Source: Naegleria lovaniensis
Taxonomy: Eukaryota; Heterolobosea; Eutetramitea; Acrasida; Naegleriidae
Length of the DNA: 64,000 nt
Assembly (NCBI RefSeq): GCF_003324165.1
Contig: NW_025407825.1
Location: forward strand, 771,983-835,982
Direction of reading: 5' to 3'
The notes below the pieces were generated by a model, which searched no databases, had not been told where the DNA came from, and was given only the letters and a program-made list of their open reading frames with translations. Of the stretch, positions 11,789 through 24,023 are shown piece by piece. A program made the translations under genes and the position numbers. The number at the start of each line of letters is the position of its first letter. The stretch's first letter is position 1.

Positions 11789-14700
11789 ATGCATCACGTG
11801 GATCGTATCATGAATTCCAAGACCCAACAAGAGCATCCAAATCATGGTGAGCCTCTTCTTACGAGTACTAACGTTAATGACGATTATCATTCCGAAACAA
11901 GTAGTATGAGTAGTATGAAACAACCACAGGAAATTTCGGATCTTGTTCTTCTTGATGATAGTCGGTTTGCATTAGCTGTTAATAATGCAGTGAAGCAAGG
12001 ACAAGTGGAATGGTTGGATAATATTCTGAATAGAAAACGGCTTCTTATAGAAAAATCATCGGTCAATAACATGAGTAGTAGTAATAACTCATCAAACAAG
12101 AATGCAATGAATTACAAGGAAACGAATACAACTCTCTCCGGAGCTTTTGAAATATTACTCGACACAATTTTGATTGGGAAAAAAACCAGTTATTTGAATT
12201 TAGGAAAATGTTCGATTTTGCAAATTGCCGTTCGAAGAGCAGATTTACCAATGATCAATTATTTGGTCTATAAGAATCCATACATATCGGATTCTACAAT
12301 TCGAAAACTGCTCCTCATGAAAGCCTCAAGAAATGGAGACAATATTCTTCACGTCGCATGTCAAACTGGAAATCATGAAGTGGTACAGACTGTACTTTCA
12401 ATTTTGAGAGATGATTTTCATATTTTGAAAGATGTGACAAAACCTAAATCAAGACCGGCAAGCCCTCAACATGGTGAAAAATCTCCACCTCTTCATCATT
12501 ATGATGGACAAAACATGGCCAATGACAGCAACAATTCCAATAATCCAGCTAGACGTTCCATCTCATCTGAATATTTAGCATACTATTACAGCAAGGTTGC
12601 AGACTGGACTGATAATATCAAAAAAGCCGTTGTTTCACAGAGCCCAGACAAATCCTCCTTTCTCTCGTTATTTTCATCCAAAGATTCATCACACAAAAAT
12701 TCAGATTCTATGAGTATGATAGGAATTAATGATGTGAATGACGAGAAGTATAATGCACTATTTTGTGCAATTTTATCTAAATCACCTCTAGAAACCATTC
12801 AAACTCTTTTTGACATGGGATGTGACTTGTACAATATAACAGCAATGCATGAAAATGTTGTCCATGTAGCAGCAAAGAGTGGTGTTGAGGAAATTTTGAA
12901 ACATATTCTTTTACTTGTTGATGAAAAGAAGCTAAAAACACTCCTCCTTGAGGGTGACAAAATAGGAAGAACTCCATTCCACATTTGTGCTCAATCGGGA
13001 AATTTAGAAGTTTGTAAAATATTAATTGAGGAATATCGAAGTTTAGAAATTTTGGATCAAGTTTTGAAGGCTAAAGATTCTTATGGTAGAGTGGCCTATC
13101 AAGTCGCTATTGAAGAGCTTGGAGATTCTATTCAAACTAAGAACAATAATAGTATGGCCAAACTAATTCATCAACACATGCCAACAGCTCTCTTATTGGA
13201 AGTTGATGAACGAATCAAATATTATGAAATTGAGAAAAATTCAATGGAGCAAATTTCGAAAACATTACAAGATATGCCTTTATCGTCCTCATTGGCAACT
13301 ATGGAACATGAACGAAGCAACTTGGGTGAATGGGAAGTCATTTCCCAAGTTGCTACGGCCTCATCATCTGATCAATCACCTCCATCCAAGTCATCTCTTG
13401 TATTTACTGTCAACGAAAATATTATGAGCGCTCCACACAAATTTAAAGAACAAAACGAATTGCACTATCACAAGAAAAGCTCAAAAGTCAAGCTCACCTA
13501 CCACGACGAAGAACAAGAATCCATCTTTGATTTTGTGAGAGAACAAGGTTTTCCCATCGAGAAGCATGAAACAGTGACGAGTGATGGCTACGTTTTGCAA
13601 ATTCACCGAGTTCCTCATGGCGACCTCGACTCTCTGAAATACTTTCCCGATGAAATTCTTCTCGATGATGAGCTTGAAAGAAGAAAAAATCAAAAGAGAC
13701 CAGTTGTTTTCATACAGCACGGCGTGTTAAACTCGAGTTCAGCGTGGCTTATTGGAGGAAAAAAGCACAGTCTTGCACTCATGCTAGCCAATGCTGGGTT
13801 CGATGTTTGGCTTGGAAATAATCGAGGTGTCCAATTTAGTCGAAAACATATTACATGGAATAGTTTCACAGACAAGGAATTTTGGAGATTTTCTTTTAGC
13901 GAAATGGCCAAGTTTGACTTTCCAGCTCAAATCAAATACGTACTCAAATATACGAAGAGTGAGAAAATTAGCTATATTGGTCATTCTCAGGGAACTACAC
14001 AAGCGTTTGTTGCCTTGTCTCTCTTTCCAGAATTACAAAAGAAGCTTGATTTGTTCGTTGCCCTTGCTCCCGTATGTTCCTTGAAACATCAAACAAGCAA
14101 GCTCCTTTCCATGGTTACTCGATTGAATACTGATATTTTATTTTCGACGCTTGACGTGATTGGGATTGGAGAAATTGGTGCCACTCAATGTAAGTTTATG
14201 TTGATGATTTTCTGATTCGTGTTAAATATATTGTGCTTACTCGCAATTGTGAATATTTACTGTACCATATGCTACTCAATATTTACTGTACCATATACTA
14301 CTCACACCTCACACAATATTGGATGAACATTTAGTGAGTCGAACCTTTCTTCCCAAGCTCACTCAAAGTCTCTTCAATGAAGCTTGGTCAATTTTAACCG
14401 ATTGCAACATTGACCATGATATTCTTCCCATTCTCTCACGATATGAACCATCCCCAACCTCTCTTCAAAATCTCATTCACTGGGGACAATTAATCAAATC
14501 CGAGACGTTTCAATCCTTTACTTTTCCTGCCAACAGTAAGAAAGAAGCTCCCAAAGTTGAACAGTATGACCTTAAAAAGATTACAGAAGTTCCAATCGCC
14601 ATATTTTACGGAACACAAGATTACTTGGCAAATCCCAAAGACGTTGAAGGTTTTCTGATGGAACATTTACAGTATTCACTGGTCTATCACAAGAAAATTG

Positions 14701-15155
14701 AAGGTTTCAAACACAATGATTTCGTATGGGGAAGAGAAGCCCGTAACGAGGTGTACAATTTTATTTTGCATTTACTAATCCAGAAAACAGCTGCATTCAA
14801 AGATGTATCATCTCCTCCAAAGACTCAGCTCACAATTGAAGAACAAGAACAAGTGGAGAAGTGTTTACAAATGACTCCTCGCTCGGCCAATGCTGCCATG
14901 TTTTTCCCATGTGTTGAGGGTAGTAGCAGCAATCACAATGTCAATGGTGAAAATAGTGATCGTACACTGGTTCCTGTAATAAGTCATAACAACCAAGAAC
15001 CATTGAATCATACATTCCATGAACAAGTCGAAGAAGAAGAGAAGAAGACGACTGGAAACGAGCAGGTTAATACAAGTACCGAACACAGTGACTCTGTGTA
15101 TTATTCGACCTCCACAAATATCCATGTAACACGATCATTCGAAGATATTGTTTGA
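11789..15155 (+). CDS. Ankyrin-repeat / acid lipase fusion
   Basis: Exons 11789-14189 and 14335-15155 encode about 1073 residues. The first half carries ankyrin-type repeats (about 45-470, for example NGDNILHVACQTGNHEVVQ and IGRTPFHICAQSGNLEVCK). From about 570 the protein is an AB-hydrolase lipase of the lysosomal acid lipase/gastric lipase type: the entry motif ETVTSDGYVLQIHRVPHG, an oxyanion region with VFIQHGVLNSSSAW, LGNNRG, and the nucleophile elbow GHSQG (S733). After the intron, Asp in YGTQDYLANP and His in FKHNDFVWG complete the triad. Such enzymes hydrolyse neutral lipid esters, usually in lysosomes or secreted. No signal peptide is visible and the ankyrin half implies a cytosolic protein, which is unusual. 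The tail is acidic and Asn-rich. The intron contains a 26-bp tandem duplication. Confidence 0.87.
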
Positions 15156-15297
15156 ATGTAAATTCCATGTTGCATTTGTCAAATTGGATCCATTGCCATA
15201 AAAGCCCGAGCAAAAATTTCGCTGGCATTGTAAACAACCCGTCAACTGAGGTGCCGTTTCTCTTTGAAAAAAAATACCCTAACACCAACAATACACC

Positions 15298-16094
15298 ATG
15301 TCTGGTACGTTTTCAATGAACACGGCTTCCAAGCTTACCTGAATTTACATGAACATGCTATTCTAATTTGACATATTTGATGATCATCATGAATAAACAG
15401 ACGAAGACCAAACATTCGAATCCGCATCCTCTGGTGCATCCCACACCTATCCAATGCAAGCGTAAGTTTTTGAATCGAAAACGATTCTTTGGATGATCAT
15501 TCTGCTATTTATTCTTCAAAATTGGATGGAATTCCAAACAACCTGTATTGATGCACGATACCGTTTCAAATATATTCATCATAACATTCATTGAATACCC
15601 TCTCTCATCATCATCAAACTCACACAACAATGGTTGCTCTACTATCGAAACAAAATGATTTTGTTTGGCTCTCCTTCGTTTTACACAGTGGTAACTTGAA
15701 GAAGGGAGGATATGTCGTCATCAAGGACAAGCCATGCAAGATCACTGAAGTTACCACCTCAAAGACTGGTAAGCACGGTCACGCCAAGGCCAACATTACT
15801 GGTATTGATATCTTCACCGGAAAGAAGTATGAAGACGTTTGCCCAACTTCTCACAACATGCCAGTTCCAAACGTTACCAGAAATGAATATCAAGTTATCG
15901 ATATTTCAGGTGAATATGTTTCCATCATGTTGGAAGATGGTTCCACCAGAGATGACCTCAAGTTGCCAAACGAAACTGAAGAAGATAAGACTCTTGCTGA
16001 AAAGATCAAGGCTGCATTCGATGAAGGTGCAGAATTCAACGTCATTGTCATGAGTGCAATGGGTGTTGAGAAAATCGTCGAAATGAAGTTGTAA
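15298..16094 (+). CDS. eIF5A: Translation initiation factor 5A
   Basis: Three exons, 15298-15304 (only ATG TCT G), 15401-15461 and 15689-16094, give 157 residues, the normal family length. The reconstructed start reads MSDEDQTFESASSGASHTYP, matching the acidic eIF5A N-terminus. The hypusination loop TSKTGKHGHAK is intact, with the lysine between G and H as the modification site. GIDIFTGKKYED and the C-terminal OB-fold are also conserved. eIF5A binds the ribosome and relieves stalling at difficult peptide bonds such as polyproline. The seven-base first exon is easy to miss; without it the start would be placed wrongly in the second intron. Confidence 0.95.
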
Positions 16095-16254
16095 ACTTTT
16101 TTGGCAATTAAACAATCTTTTTTATTTCACCTGTACTGGTGTTTTCTTTGTCTTGTACATCAGAAATTTCACTAGGCCACACACAGGATCCTACTTTCGT
16201 TATCCATCCTGTGCGAACTCGTTGGAAACGTAATTTGGAAGCCAAATTTAAAAA

Positions 16255-17884
16255 ATGCTTCAATTTTCGATAGATAAATCACTTCTCAACACGAACCAAA
16301 CCATTCCATTGGGAGGTTTTTCAACACTGACCATCACAAACACCAGTTCAACAAGTAACAATACTTTTGTTCCGAGCTCGAGCATAAATTCCGATCCATC
16401 CATGACAATAACAAATCATCATGAAAACACTCAATCATCATCATCCTCTGTTCCATGTAAAAATGATGGCACTTGCTCACATCATCATCATCATAGATCT
16501 CCATCACCCACTCTTCATAGAAAATCCTCACAAGATGCCTGCTGTTCCAATTGTGTCAAAGTTTGCCAAAATTCTCTTCTTCCAGGTGTTGTTGTTGCCC
16601 TCTCTTGCGGAGCCTATCTTGTCGGTGCCTTGTTTATTGTACCATTTGCCTTTCCATTATTTCATCCCGAAAGAAGTACATCCATGATGTGGTTTTTACA
16701 TTTTCTCAATCAAATTTGGGGTCTTTTTGAACTCTGTATGCTCTTGTGGAGTTATTTCCGATGCATGAAAACAAGTCCTGGAGTGGTTTCAACCAATTGG
16801 CAAGATTCATTCTCAGAGGAAGAGGTTAAAACATTGTTAGCTTTGGAGCCTCAAAAACATGGAGAACCAAGGTATTGCTCCAAGACTGGAATGAATATTC
16901 CTCCGAGAGCTCACTTTTCATCGGTACAGAAGAAGGTGATTTTGAGAATGGATCATTATTGTATTTGGGTGAATAATGTAAGTGTGTTGCAATTAGAGCA
17001 ATGTTTCATGAATATGGTATGATCATTAATTTTTCACACATTAATGTTGTTGTTTATGTTTGTTGACATGTCGCGTGGTGGCTGTGTAACATTTACTGGA
17101 CATGTCATGTTTAATTGACAATTTCAATGGAATCACATTTCGCAGTGCGTTGGATTGTACAATCACAAGTATTTCTATTTGTTTTTGACATATTTAGGTT
17201 TGTATTTGAAATCAAGAGTTATGCTCTTTAACTGCTCATTTAATTGTTGGCTTGTGTACTCTATGAAATTTTATTACTTCTTGTTGAACCACAACAACAA
17301 CTCCAGTTATGGCTGTGACACACTTTTTCTTTGTCACAATTTTTGTCGTGTTGGCTTTTATTAAGGATTCAAGTAATATTGATGTGACTGTATTTTTATT
17401 GACCTTGGTATTTAATGTCTTTTTAGTTCCCATGTCTTGCATGATTTATCTGTTTTGGGGATGGAACACTTATTTATTGTTACTCAATCAAACTTCCATT
17501 GAGAATTTTCAACTTTCCGAGAAGAGAGCTCGTTCACAAATGAAGAACTTGAATCCAGAACATTTAAAGTATTTGAACTTTTACAATGTCTCGTATTTGA
17601 CCAATATCAAACAAGTATTAGGTCAAAACGTGTGGAAATGGTTTTTGCCAATACCAGATGATTTAGGAACTGACGGATATCGATATCCAACCATTCTTCC
17701 CTACGAAAAGATTATTGAAATGCAAAAAGAAACCTTCACACATGTTCTTCCAGATTCGAGAGAACTTGCTCGATCTTCGAGGGGACCTCATTCCAAAGCT
17801 CATCACTCCTCTCGATATTCATCAACGAGAGATGATGACGACGATGACAGTAGTGAATATGGAACAGACGATGAATTGGTGTAA
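16255..17884 (+). CDS. DHHC-type palmitoyltransferase with reduced zinc-binding motif
   Basis: Three exons (16255-16977, 17146-17197, 17307-17884) give about 450 residues. A Ser/His-rich N-terminus leads to two hydrophobic spans, then the cysteine-rich domain. The catalytic signature reads LRMDHYCIWVNN then CVGLYNHKYF across the first intron, so it is DHYC rather than DHHC. The usual zinc ligands around PPRAH are mostly replaced: PPRAHFSSVQKKVILRMDHYC has no cysteines where CCHC ligands are expected. Two further spans follow, then a TTxE-like NQTSIENF and an acidic Asp/Ser tail. Family members attach palmitate to protein cysteines at Golgi or plasma membrane. DHYC variants such as yeast Akr1 are active, so function is plausible but the metal site is atypical. 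Confidence 0.85.
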
Positions 17885-18094
17885 ATGATGACTCATGTTC
17901 AATGAACATTACAGTATTCATACTATTTATTCATTCACTTACATATTTATATATTTACAATGGATGAAAATCTCTAAAGAGGATGATGGTTTCGTTTCTC
18001 ATCATGATGAATTTCACACACACTGGAGAACATGTCCATATGGTGCATGTATCATCATCATCATTGTATGATGATTTCCTACCCAACGTTCCAT

Positions 18095-18952
18095 TTACCA
18101 CTTGACGTTCTGATCCTGCATTCCAACACTCGTCTCATCCTTCTTACTGGATGTGACCTTTTCTACAGTTGCACCCACTCCTAAATTCTCTGTTCCTTTC
18201 TGCAATTCTCTCTGAATGATATCCCTCAATGCCTCCAACGAGTAATTATTTCCACTTCGAAAGACCACTCTTCCATTCCTGCTGACCACAAACTTTTCAA
18301 AATCTTCGAGAATGGTCTTGGCTGAACCCTCTGCATAATTACACAAATAATTTAAGGCATCTCCAATTTCTGAAGAGACATTATTGTACAATTCCAAATC
18401 TGTGTCAAATGTTTGAGAAGAGTCTTCCGAGATGTAGGAATTGGGAATTCCTCGACACACGATAATATCTTTTAATTTGAGAGAGGATGACAATGTCGAA
18501 GAGGTTTTTGCTTCATCTGAAAGAAATTGTTGAATGGGAGATTGTTGATTCTCCAAAGCCTTCTCAATAACACGAGCATTAAGAATGGAATCTAATTTGG
18601 GAATGACCATAATTTCAAAATCTCGAGAATTCATCGAGTATTTAAAATCAGCCAAATCATACAAGTATTTTCTATAATTTTCATTGGAAATGTTGCAGAC
18701 AGTGACAAGAGTGACTTTTCCTTTCAAGTTTTTCAAATGAAACCATTCACCATTGGCAGTGCGAACGGAATAATTGTAAAATGTGAGCAATGAAGAGTGA
18801 CAAGTCGAGGAGGAGGTGTGAAACGATCGAAGGACGGATTGGCTACTACTATTGCTACTGATGAAAGGAATATGTGAATTGGAACGTTTTAAAGATGAAG
18901 CATTGGAGGATGGAAAGGAAAATTTGAGTTTTGGATGAAAAAGAGATTTCAT
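18095..18952 (-). CDS. Glutathione peroxidase-like protein lacking the standard active-site motif
   Basis: 285 residues. The N-terminus (about 1-55) is rich in Ser, Arg, Lys and Phe, lacks acidic residues and could be a mitochondrial presequence. A thioredoxin-fold region with the glutathione peroxidase layout follows: FYNYSVRTANGEWFHLKNLKGKV, then VTVCNISNENY where active members carry (N)VAS(C/U)GLT, then FEIMVIPKLDS for FxILAFPCNQF. The C-terminal FEKFVVSRNGRVVFRSG matches the conserved strand-turn-strand. The catalytic Cys/Sec position, the following GLT and the FPCNQF Cys/Asn/Gln residues are missing; one Cys sits a few residues early. Peroxide reduction by the usual mechanism therefore seems unlikely. 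Confidence 0.7.
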   Translation of the reverse strand: MKSLFHPKLKFSFPSSNASSLKRSNSHIPFISSNSSSQSVLRSFHTSSSTCHSSLLTFYNYSVRTANGEWFHLKNLKGKVTLVTVCNISNENYRKYLYDLADFKYSMNSRDFEIMVIPKLDSILNARVIEKALENQQSPIQQFLSDEAKTSSTLSSSLKLKDIIVCRGIPNSYISEDSSQTFDTDLELYNNVSSEIGDALNYLCNYAEGSAKTILEDFEKFVVSRNGRVVFRSGNNYSLEALRDIIQRELQKGTENLGVGATVEKVTSSKKDETSVGMQDQNVKW

Positions 18953-19613
18953 TTTTTGTGTGAATGCTCATCGTCGATGAGGTGAAGGCTTGCTGGTAAT
19001 GATCACATTGCGTTAATATTAACAAACGAATGCATTTGAATGGACATGTCTTATATGTAGCATTTCTAAAAAAATAAATAACCAAAGATAGAATCGAATG
19101 ATGAATGGTAAGGGTTTAAAGGGTGTAATTAATCTATTTACCACTGGCAGGTCAAGGTCTTTGGTAGCACAAAACAAGAAGACATGCGATCTTAAAAAGC
19201 AGAGACCTCTTTACCCTTCCGCATGTCTCTGACTTGCGGACTTTAGCAACATGTTGCTTGGTCACCCCTTAGCAACTATCATGCGCCGTTGTTCTTGCTG
19301 TTGGGCGAAATTTAACTTGTAAATTTTTTTGGTTTGGGGTTGCAACCAGCTGGGGTGTTGGAATTTTCGCGCAATTTTTGGCAAGTTTTTTCGCGCCTGA
19401 TGTTGCTAAGGGTTCCAGAAAGTAGATACTACAAGTACCATCCACTCTGTAAAGAAATCTCCACCAAAGATTGCAGTAGGAATTTTTGAGACATCGTGCA
19501 AATGTTAAATTTTACACTTGAGGTAATATGGTTTAGAAATAAAAGTTCACATTATTATTGTCGTCATCACAAAAGTTGCTTAAAAAATATTATTATCAAT
19601 CTCTCTGGCAAAA
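18953..19613. other. Intergenic region with inverted repeats, possible small mobile or RNA element
   Basis: No coding gene. Around 19150-19460 the composition is noticeably less AT-rich than nearby spacers and has three self-complementary features: arms agacatgcg at 19180-19188 with cgcatgtct at 19220-19228; a perfect palindrome gcaacatgttgc at 19246-19257; and 11-bp arms cccttagcaac at 19266-19276 with gttgctaaggg at 19402-19412. It could be a degraded miniature element or an RNA gene. It does not fold as a tRNA by eye. Confidence 0.4.
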
Positions 19614-21634
19614 TTATTGAATTTCAGAGGTTGGCGTGGAGCATGATGTCGTCGTCGAAGAAGAATCACTTGTTGCTGCTGGTGAAGCTTCGGCATACTT
19701 TTTGTAAAATTCTTCCAATTTTTCAACACATTCATCTGCGGAAGGTCTCTCTGCTGGATTTAACTTTAACAAAGACACGACGAATTGCACTACATCTTCT
19801 TGTTTTCCATAAATCTTTTTCATATCATCCAAAATTTTCTCAATGTATTTTTCATTGTTCTGAAGTGCTTTGGTGTAGTGTGAAAAACCTTTAACTCCAC
19901 AATTTAAGGTCAATAATTCGTAACACATGACACCAAAACTCCAAATATCTGCAGAGAAGGTGTATCCATTGATTTGTTGACCGGAGGATTTGATGGCAAT
20001 TTCTGGAGCCATGTAATTGGTGGTTCCTAAAACAGTGTATGCGAGAGATTTTTCATTGAGGGAACGAGAAAAGCCAAAATCACCCAATTTTAACGTGTTG
20101 TAACTGTCCGTTAAAAAGACATTCTTTTTAAGATGATCGTGAAATGATTTGAACAAACAAGTGTTTTTCATAAGGTTGTGACCCCATGAATCAAAATGTT
20201 GAAAAATTTTTCACAAAAACGTATAAATATTGTTTGTGAAAATGGTCATTTGTGAAATTCAATGTGTTATACTCGATTCAATATTGTCCCATAAAACTCA
20301 CCTTATGTTTCAAATCTCTGTGAATAATTCTCTTGGAATGCAAAAATTCAATTCCCTTTGCAATTTGAAGCATGTATCCAATACATCGATGAACAGAAAA
20401 GAATTTTCGTTGTTGTCTTCTCTTCATAATCAATGAATCTAAATCTCCATCCTTATAATAAGGCATGACAAAACAAACATTGAAAGAAACTTCTTTGGTG
20501 TTTTCATCTTCGACAAATTCAAGAAACATGTCATCGTAGGATGCCAAATTTTCATGTTTCAAATTTCGAATGTACCAAACTTCTTGAATGGCTTGATTGG
20601 CTTCTTGATCCGTGTCACATTTGATTTTTTTCATTGCCTTGTAATTTGGCTTATCTGTGGTAGATTGCTTATCTTCGAGATCGATCACCTTGTAGACAAC
20701 TCCAAATCCTCCTTTTTGAAGTTTTTCTACAATTTTGTATTGTTGCATCTTTTTCATTCTCTTTCGAGTATCAACTGAAACTTCAGCAGTACTGGAGGCA
20801 TCTTTGATTTTCAAAATGTCTGATTTGGTGAGTTGGAATACACTGTTTTGTTGCTTGCCTGTATTCAAGTATGTGTCACGTTCCGTTTGTGATTTGAATC
20901 CAAAATTTCGAGGAATGACTTGTAAATGAATTTTTCCTCTTTCCACACCAATTAAATCCAGTGTGTAATGATGGATGTGATCTTCGACAAGTGATTTTAA
21001 TGGAATGTTGGCAGCTCCCCTTCATTGTGAAAATATTGTTAATATTTCATGAATTCAGGTCAACAAGACAGATATAAAGAATATATAAAGAATGAAAAAA
21101 CAAATAATTGACGACTTACATGAAACTTTCAACTCCAGAATTAAACACTCCCTTATGCCACACCTGTATGGCAACAATCTCTTCAATCTGGCCCTTTTCT
21201 TTCACACTCGGAGAAACCTCAAATTCAAACACTTCATTCCAAACTGGATCTAATTGATTTTTCACGCTCGATGATTCCAATCTTCGTTGTGAAAGAAACG
21301 CATCATGACACAAATTCAACACTACAAAGGGCGAACTTGTTGCTTTGGATGATTTTCTTATCGACAATCCCTCTCCCTTCTCCAATAAAATTTCCAATTT
21401 TGGAATATTCAATGCCAACAACTTCTTTTTGGATGACACACCCGAACCAGACGAGAGAACGAGAGATTTTCTTGGAAATTTATCCCAACCCGAAGATCCT
21501 TGTATTTGAGAAAGATTTGTCAATGAGATCAATCCCGGACTCAATGAAGAATTAAAAGATGATGAGCCTCCACCTCCATCGCTACTGTTACTACTAGAAT
21601 TTGAGAGAGTAGTATTTGATTCAGAGAAGGACAT
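19614..21634 (-). CDS. C2 domain-protein kinase fusion
   Basis: Three exons (21634-21120, 21019-20302, 20123-19614) give 580 residues, all joins in phase. After a Ser/Gly-rich leader, a C2 domain (about 75-210) shows the PFVVLNL, NQLDPVWNEVFEFEV and FMGAANIPLKSL signatures. The kinase domain spans about 270-550: glycine loop LQKGGFGVVYK, lysine in YKAMKKI, catalytic loop HRDLK, DFG in KLGDFGFSR, and APE as APEI. All key residues are present, so it should be active; it resembles NEK/other-group Ser/Thr kinases. C2 domains bind membranes, often with calcium; the aspartates for calcium are only partly evident, so calcium dependence is uncertain. The tail is Ser/Thr-rich. Confidence 0.85.
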
Positions 21635-21943
21635 TTTTTTTTGAATAATAATATGAAAATGGATGATGATTTGATGAGAGATAGGAAAATTGTTTTTTTT
21701 TTCAAATTTGAAAAAGAAATTGGAAAATGAAACTTCTATCAATTCGTGGAGCGAGTGTACAACACATAAATTTTTGGTCGATTGGAACATGCGACGAACA
21801 AGTTATTGATAGACTGGAGTTTGGTCAGCAGATTGAATGACCGGAAATGTGGAATTTACTCAACTTGGAATTGTTTTTTACAATGCACGTACTTGAAAAC
21901 CACTGTCAACACATGTTGAATGTGAAGGTTGGAAAGAAGATTA
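21635..21943. other. Short intergenic spacer
   Basis: About 309 bp between the start of the C2-kinase gene and the stop of the purple acid phosphatase gene, both leftward. It should contain the kinase promoter. Nothing else was recognised. Confidence 0.4.
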
Positions 21944-23731
21944 TCAAAGATCATCTTTGGTAATGGTGACTGAATCAATTAATTGATTTTCTCCAGCAGA
22001 ATAGAAGGAGAAGGTTAAGGAATGAATTTTCGATTGAGGATTGAAGGAAGTTTTCAAAATGCCATAACCTTCGTCCTTGTTGTAAATGTGTGCACTCCAA
22101 TTGATGCCCCAATGATACATAAAGCTCCATGTGAGACCTTTTGGAATGATTGGTGTGTTTTGTTGTAAAGTGTGAAAGGTGTGAAATGTTAAAGAGATGT
22201 GCTTACCTTCAATGCAACCACCGGCTCCATTGACAATATGAATAGGATATCTTAAATTGTGGAAATTATCTTTTCTTTCGACTAGTGTCTTGTAGACTGG
22301 ATAGGTTCTTTCATAGGACTGTCAAATGTCAAATGGGAAAATGTTTCGAGAACATTTCAACAAACAAAATACATACATGTACATGACCCACTAACATGAT
22401 ATCAACATGATATTTCACAAGTAAATCCTCAAATGCTTGTTGTACAGGCACGCTTTGTCCATCTGGAATTCCGTGAGAATTGCTATAACCAACAGCACTC
22501 GAATAAATTGGTCTGTGACCAGTGACAATCACCCATGGAGTTCGTTTTCGATCAATTTTTGCCAAAGTTTGTTCTAGCCATGCTAATTGATCACCCTTAA
22601 ACACATATTCAGGAAAGAAGTTTTCTTTATGAAACGTCGAGAAGTGTGTTGTAATCATGAATGTTAAATCATGTTGCGAAATTAATTTTACCAAAAATAG
22701 TAAGAAACAACCTACCAGGATAATTGGTTTCAGTAGAGATGGAAACAAACGTAATTGGACCGTATTCAAATGAATACCACATATTATGTCCAAAATTAGA
22801 GTTGTTTCGAAGAGGCATGAAAAATCGATGATTCAATGCTTGAAATCCCAATTCAAAGGAATAATAAGGATGATGTAAAGGACCCATCTTTGAAATGATT
22901 CATTCATATTCATACCAATTCATTCATTTAATACTTACTTCATGATTTCCTGGAAGAACCATATAAGACACATAGGGCATGATGGATGTCATTTTGTTCA
23001 TATACCAAGACCAAACAGCTTGATAAATTAATCCAGGATAATCATCGGCGTACTTTTGAGACATGATCATTCAAAGCGAGTTGTTGAGAATTTTTGAAAA
23101 AACTTACTGAAATGTCACCTAAATGATAAACAAACAAATTCTTTTGACTGGAATTGTAAAACTTTGAAATGTAGTCCTTGACACGTTCCATGACGTAATA
23201 ACTGTTTAAAATTCCTTGATCACCATACGAAATGACAGTGGTTTCATAACTCTCCGGACTTTGTGGATCAGTTCTTGTATGAAAATGATAAATGTCACTT
23301 GACACATTTTCATTTCTTGTAAACGTGCATTGATAATAATACAACTTGTCAAATTCCAAATTACTCAACAAGACATTAAAATCATATCCAGTATGCGAGA
23401 CTTCTCCGTATTGTGTCACGACATTTCCAAGTGTTGCTGTCTGAAACTCTCCTTTCAATGTTCGATCTTTGTGTGAAAATTTAATCATTGGAAATCCCAA
23501 TAATTTTTCATCGTAATTTAATGTATGAAAGGAAACAACGATTTGATTGGGAATTTGTGTAAAAGCTAAATGGACTTCAACGGGAGTGAAATCAGAGGAG
23601 GAGGAAGCAGAATGAAGAGTTATGGATTTAGCTTTAATACAAAATAAGACAAGAAGCAAAACAAGACAAGCACTTGACAAGTGACTTTTGAGTGAGAGGG
23701 AATCAAATTTTCGAATATCGAGCAGAGACAT
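21944..23731 (-). CDS. Purple acid phosphatase
   Basis: Six exons (23731-23108, 23052-22939, 22887-22716, 22624-22377, 22318-22207, 22137-21944) join in frame to 487 residues. A hydrophobic segment near the N-terminus (SACLVLLLVLFCI) fits a signal peptide or anchor. A fibronectin-like domain follows. All five metal-binding blocks of the purple acid phosphatase family are present: YGDQG, HLGDIS-YADDY across the first intron, LPGNHE, TGHRP and VGHVH. The enzyme uses a two-metal centre to cleave phosphate esters at acid pH, usually secreted or in lysosome-like compartments. NNSN and YNSS sites could be N-glycosylated. Several introns fall directly beside metal-ligand motifs. Confidence 0.92.
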
Positions 23732-24023
23732 GGTGGTGTTTTTTTTGACGTTGTGTTATATTCAGATCTACCAGTCCTCAGCTGGTGACAGAACGTTGAT
23801 GTAGGACAGTTGTGCGCTCTTTTGGATGAGAATTGAGGTGCCTGCTTTTTTTCAAAATTGTGCAACCTTCAAAAAACCATTTTTGATATCAAACGGTTAG
23901 TAATTGGAGATTGGATGGAACTGAGCTCGTCAGTTGAGAAAAAAAATCTTTTGTGAATTTGTTTGTATTAATTGGTGATCCATTAAGAAAATGTGTGAAT
24001 ATAATTTTTATTTATATTGGTTC
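23732..24023. other. Spacer upstream of purple acid phosphatase
   Basis: An AT-rich spacer of 292 bp between two leftward genes. No gene, RNA or repeat was recognised. Confidence 0.35.

Noticed and set aside
19180-19260. Possible tRNA gene
   Set aside because: Stems are present, but no TTC-like T-arm, acceptor stem or anticodon arm of tRNA geometry can be assembled.
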